NCBI RefSeq assembly: GCF_000687535.1
Contig: NZ_JHWC01000010.1
Span: forward strand, 1 to 64,000
From: Helicobacter rodentium ATCC 700285
GTDB lineage: Bacteria > Campylobacterota > Campylobacteria > Campylobacterales > Helicobacteraceae
DNA: 64,000 nt
Direction: 5' to 3'
The first letter of the stretch is position 1, and every line of letters begins with the position of its first letter. A model generated the notes under the pieces. The model saw only the letters and a list, made by a program, of their open reading frames with translations. It ran no database searches and was not told where the DNA came from. The position numbers and the translations under genes are program-made. Below are positions 62,456 through 64,000 of the stretch, piece after piece.

Positions 62456-64000
62456 ATGCAAAAAAAATCGCCTTTAATGCCGATTTTGGTAGTGATTGTT
62501 TTAATTGTGATTGCAGGAATGTTTTGGCTAAACTCTGACATCAGCAAGAAACAAGCAGAAAGCACAGGTGGGTTAAGCTCTAAGGGCTTTGTAGAAATGA
62601 GTGATGAGAATCCAACTTTTGATCATTGGGGTAAAAATTTTCCCGATTATTTAGATATGTATTTAACGGTTGAAAAACAAGCTCCCATTTCAACAGAATT
62701 TGGTGGAAATTTAGCATATTCCAAATTAATTCGTTATCCGCAGCTTACAATTCTATGGGCGGGGTATCCTTTTAGTATGGACGCAAATGAGGAGAGAGGG
62801 CATTTTTGGATTCAAGTGGATCAAATGGATACCGCAAGAAACAATAAAGATTTCTTGAATGCACACGGATTTGCAGGATTTGGCGGACAACCTACAGCTT
62901 GTATGAATTGCCATAGCGGTTGGAGTCCTTGGTTGCTTAAAAATGTCGGAATCGGAAACACTCCAGAGGAAAAATGGGTTTCTTTTAACTCTACAAAATA
63001 TTGGACAATGATTAAAAATGTCCCAGCAGTGAATGGAATAGAGCCAAACTCTGAAGCGCATAGCGGACCGCACGGCGGTAAAAGAATGGGTGTAACTTGT
63101 GCGGATTGCCATAATCCAACCGATATGCAGTTGCGTTTAACAAGACAAGCAGCTATCAATGCTCTTGCAAGTCGCGGGTATGAAAAAGATCCTGTAACAG
63201 GTATCAAAGCAAGTCGTGATGAAATGCGCACACTCGTTTGTTCTCAATGCCATGTAGAATATTATTTCAAACCCACAGGCACAAAAGTGAAAGTAATGGG
63301 TGAATCCATTGCTAATGATGCAAGTCAAAAATGGTGGAATGGCACACAAAAAACTTATGATGAGTTTGATTCTTGGAGAAATGGCAACGAGCCAACTGAA
63401 ATTGAAGTGGCAGGAATTGAGTTAGTATTCCCTTGGAGTGCTTGGAAGAAAAATGAGCCATTTAGAATTGAAATGTTTGATGAGCATTATGAAAAAGTGC
63501 GTGATATTTTTGCCCAAGATTGGCAACATAAAATCACAAAAGCTCCAATGCTAAAAATCCAACACCCAGAAACAGAACTCTTTAGCGGTGGTGTGCATGC
63601 AGCAAATGGTGTAACTTGTGCGGATTGCCATATGCCTTATAAACGCAAAGGTGCAAAGAAAATGACAGAACACAATATCACTTCTCCATTGCAAGATATT
63701 AATGCAGCGTGCAAAACTTGCCACACACAAAGCGAGGAGTATTTAAAAGCACAGATTCTTGATATTCAAAAATCTATTGCGTTTGACTTAAGAAGTGCAG
63801 AGTATGCAACTGTGAGCTTGATTGAGGATATTAAAAACTTACGCGCAAAATTAGGCGAACTTCCAGAATATCAAACCGATGGAAAAGCAGATGACAAGAA
63901 AATTTCAGCTGCGCTTAAAGAGCCATTAGAATTGCACCGCAAAGGACAAATGAGAGGAGACTTCGTAGGGGCAGAGAACTCCACAGGATTCCACAATCCA
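62456..64000 (+). CDS. nrfA: Ammonia-forming cytochrome c nitrite reductase, C-terminus beyond window edge
   Basis: Pentaheme enzyme reducing nitrite to ammonium in the periplasm. ATG 62456 behind TTTAGGAGG. Signal/anchor helix LMPILVVIVLIVIAGMFWL. 515 codons are visible; the end is cut by the window. Heme sites in order: CMNCH, CADCH, CSQCH, CADCH, CKTCH. The first, active-site heme motif is CXXCH, as in C. jejuni, instead of the CXXCK of E. coli and Wolinella, so no dedicated NrfEFG-type lyase should be needed. The distal-pocket region KWWNGTQKTYDEFDSWRNG and ETELFSGGVHAANGVTC are as expected. Confidence 0.95.
   Translation, partial: MQKKSPLMPILVVIVLIVIAGMFWLNSDISKKQAESTGGLSSKGFVEMSDENPTFDHWGKNFPDYLDMYLTVEKQAPISTEFGGNLAYSKLIRYPQLTILWAGYPFSMDANEERGHFWIQVDQMDTARNNKDFLNAHGFAGFGGQPTACMNCHSGWSPWLLKNVGIGNTPEEKWVSFNSTKYWTMIKNVPAVNGIEPNSEAHSGPHGGKRMGVTCADCHNPTDMQLRLTRQAAINALASRGYEKDPVTGIKASRDEMRTLVCSQCHVEYYFKPTGTKVKVMGESIANDASQKWWNGTQKTYDEFDSWRNGNEPTEIEVAGIELVFPWSAWKKNEPFRIEMFDEHYEKVRDIFAQDWQHKITKAPMLKIQHPETELFSGGVHAANGVTCADCHMPYKRKGAKKMTEHNITSPLQDINAACKTCHTQSEEYLKAQILDIQKSIAFDLRSAEYATVSLIEDIKNLRAKLGELPEYQTDGKADDKKISAALKEPLELHRKGQMRGDFVGAENSTGFHNP

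Overview
The window is an AT-rich chromosomal segment from a member of the Campylobacterota, most likely an enterohepatic Helicobacter of the H. pullorum / H. canadensis type (inference from gene content, not from a search). Supporting signs are the gene order dnaX-tsaE-lptB-rpoN, dedA-pepA-ychF, fabG-acpP-fabF-accA and rplU-rpmA-obg-proB, a Campylobacter-type major outer membrane porin, aspA-dcuA followed by nrfHA, a DUF1104 secreted protein, and an ArsRS/CprRS-like two-component system. It looks like ordinary core genome rather than an island. No transposase, integrase, CRISPR array or rRNA was seen.

Layout. 1-3.1 kb: a methyl-accepting chemotaxis protein cut by the left edge, a small anchored protein and several tiny hydrophobic ORFs. 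3.1-7.2 kb: minus-strand operon for a TlpA-like lipoprotein, FtsY and RadA, preceded by a DUF3298 secreted protein. 7.2-7.7 kb: four tRNAs (Gly, Leu, Cys, Ser). 8.2-14.6 kb: gatB, tRNA-Arg, an orphan ZnuA-like protein, an M/S-type DNA methylase and an aromatic amino acid permease. 14.8-19.5 kb: dnaX-tsaE-lptB-rpoN and the DUF1104 protein. 19.9-23.6 kb: polA, a tautomerase and a TerC protein. 24.2-30.2 kb: rplU-rpmA-obg-proB and dedA-pepA-ychF. 31.5-33 kb: the porin. 33.8-38.3 kb: a second TerC protein, then a CpxP-like protein, response regulator, sensor kinase and Ppx. 38.3-44.5 kb: pcm, a nitrilase-fold hydrolase, nrdB, copA-flgA-ubiX. 44.5-46.7 kb: two pseudopilins and two decayed genes. 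46.8-53.4 kb: rsmE, yaaA, fatty acid synthesis genes and a BaiN/YhiN-type flavoprotein. 53.7-56.4 kb: a broken radical SAM gene, a poly-G ORF, a His-rich protein, a CsgG-like lipoprotein and a rhodanese. 56.5-64 kb: hemD, a MATE exporter, aspA-dcuA and nrfHA, which together suit fumarate and nitrite respiration.

Two themes stand out. First, nearly every long intergenic gap (about 12 places) carries copies of one modular palindromic repeat: arms with TCATTGCGAG and GCAATCYATAAT, arranged in inverted pairs, with interchangeable self-complementary centres. Second, there are several simple-sequence contingency loci: a 13-C run between TTGACA and the -10 region of the porin, a 13-T run between TTGACA and TATTAT upstream of the CsgG-like operon, a 13-G run in a short ORF next to the radical SAM gene, and a 7-G run inside the DNA methylase. 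In addition the hexamer GGAATC/GATTCC looks strongly over-represented on both strands (for example eight copies in obg), which may mark a species-wide signal sequence. All counts were made by eye.
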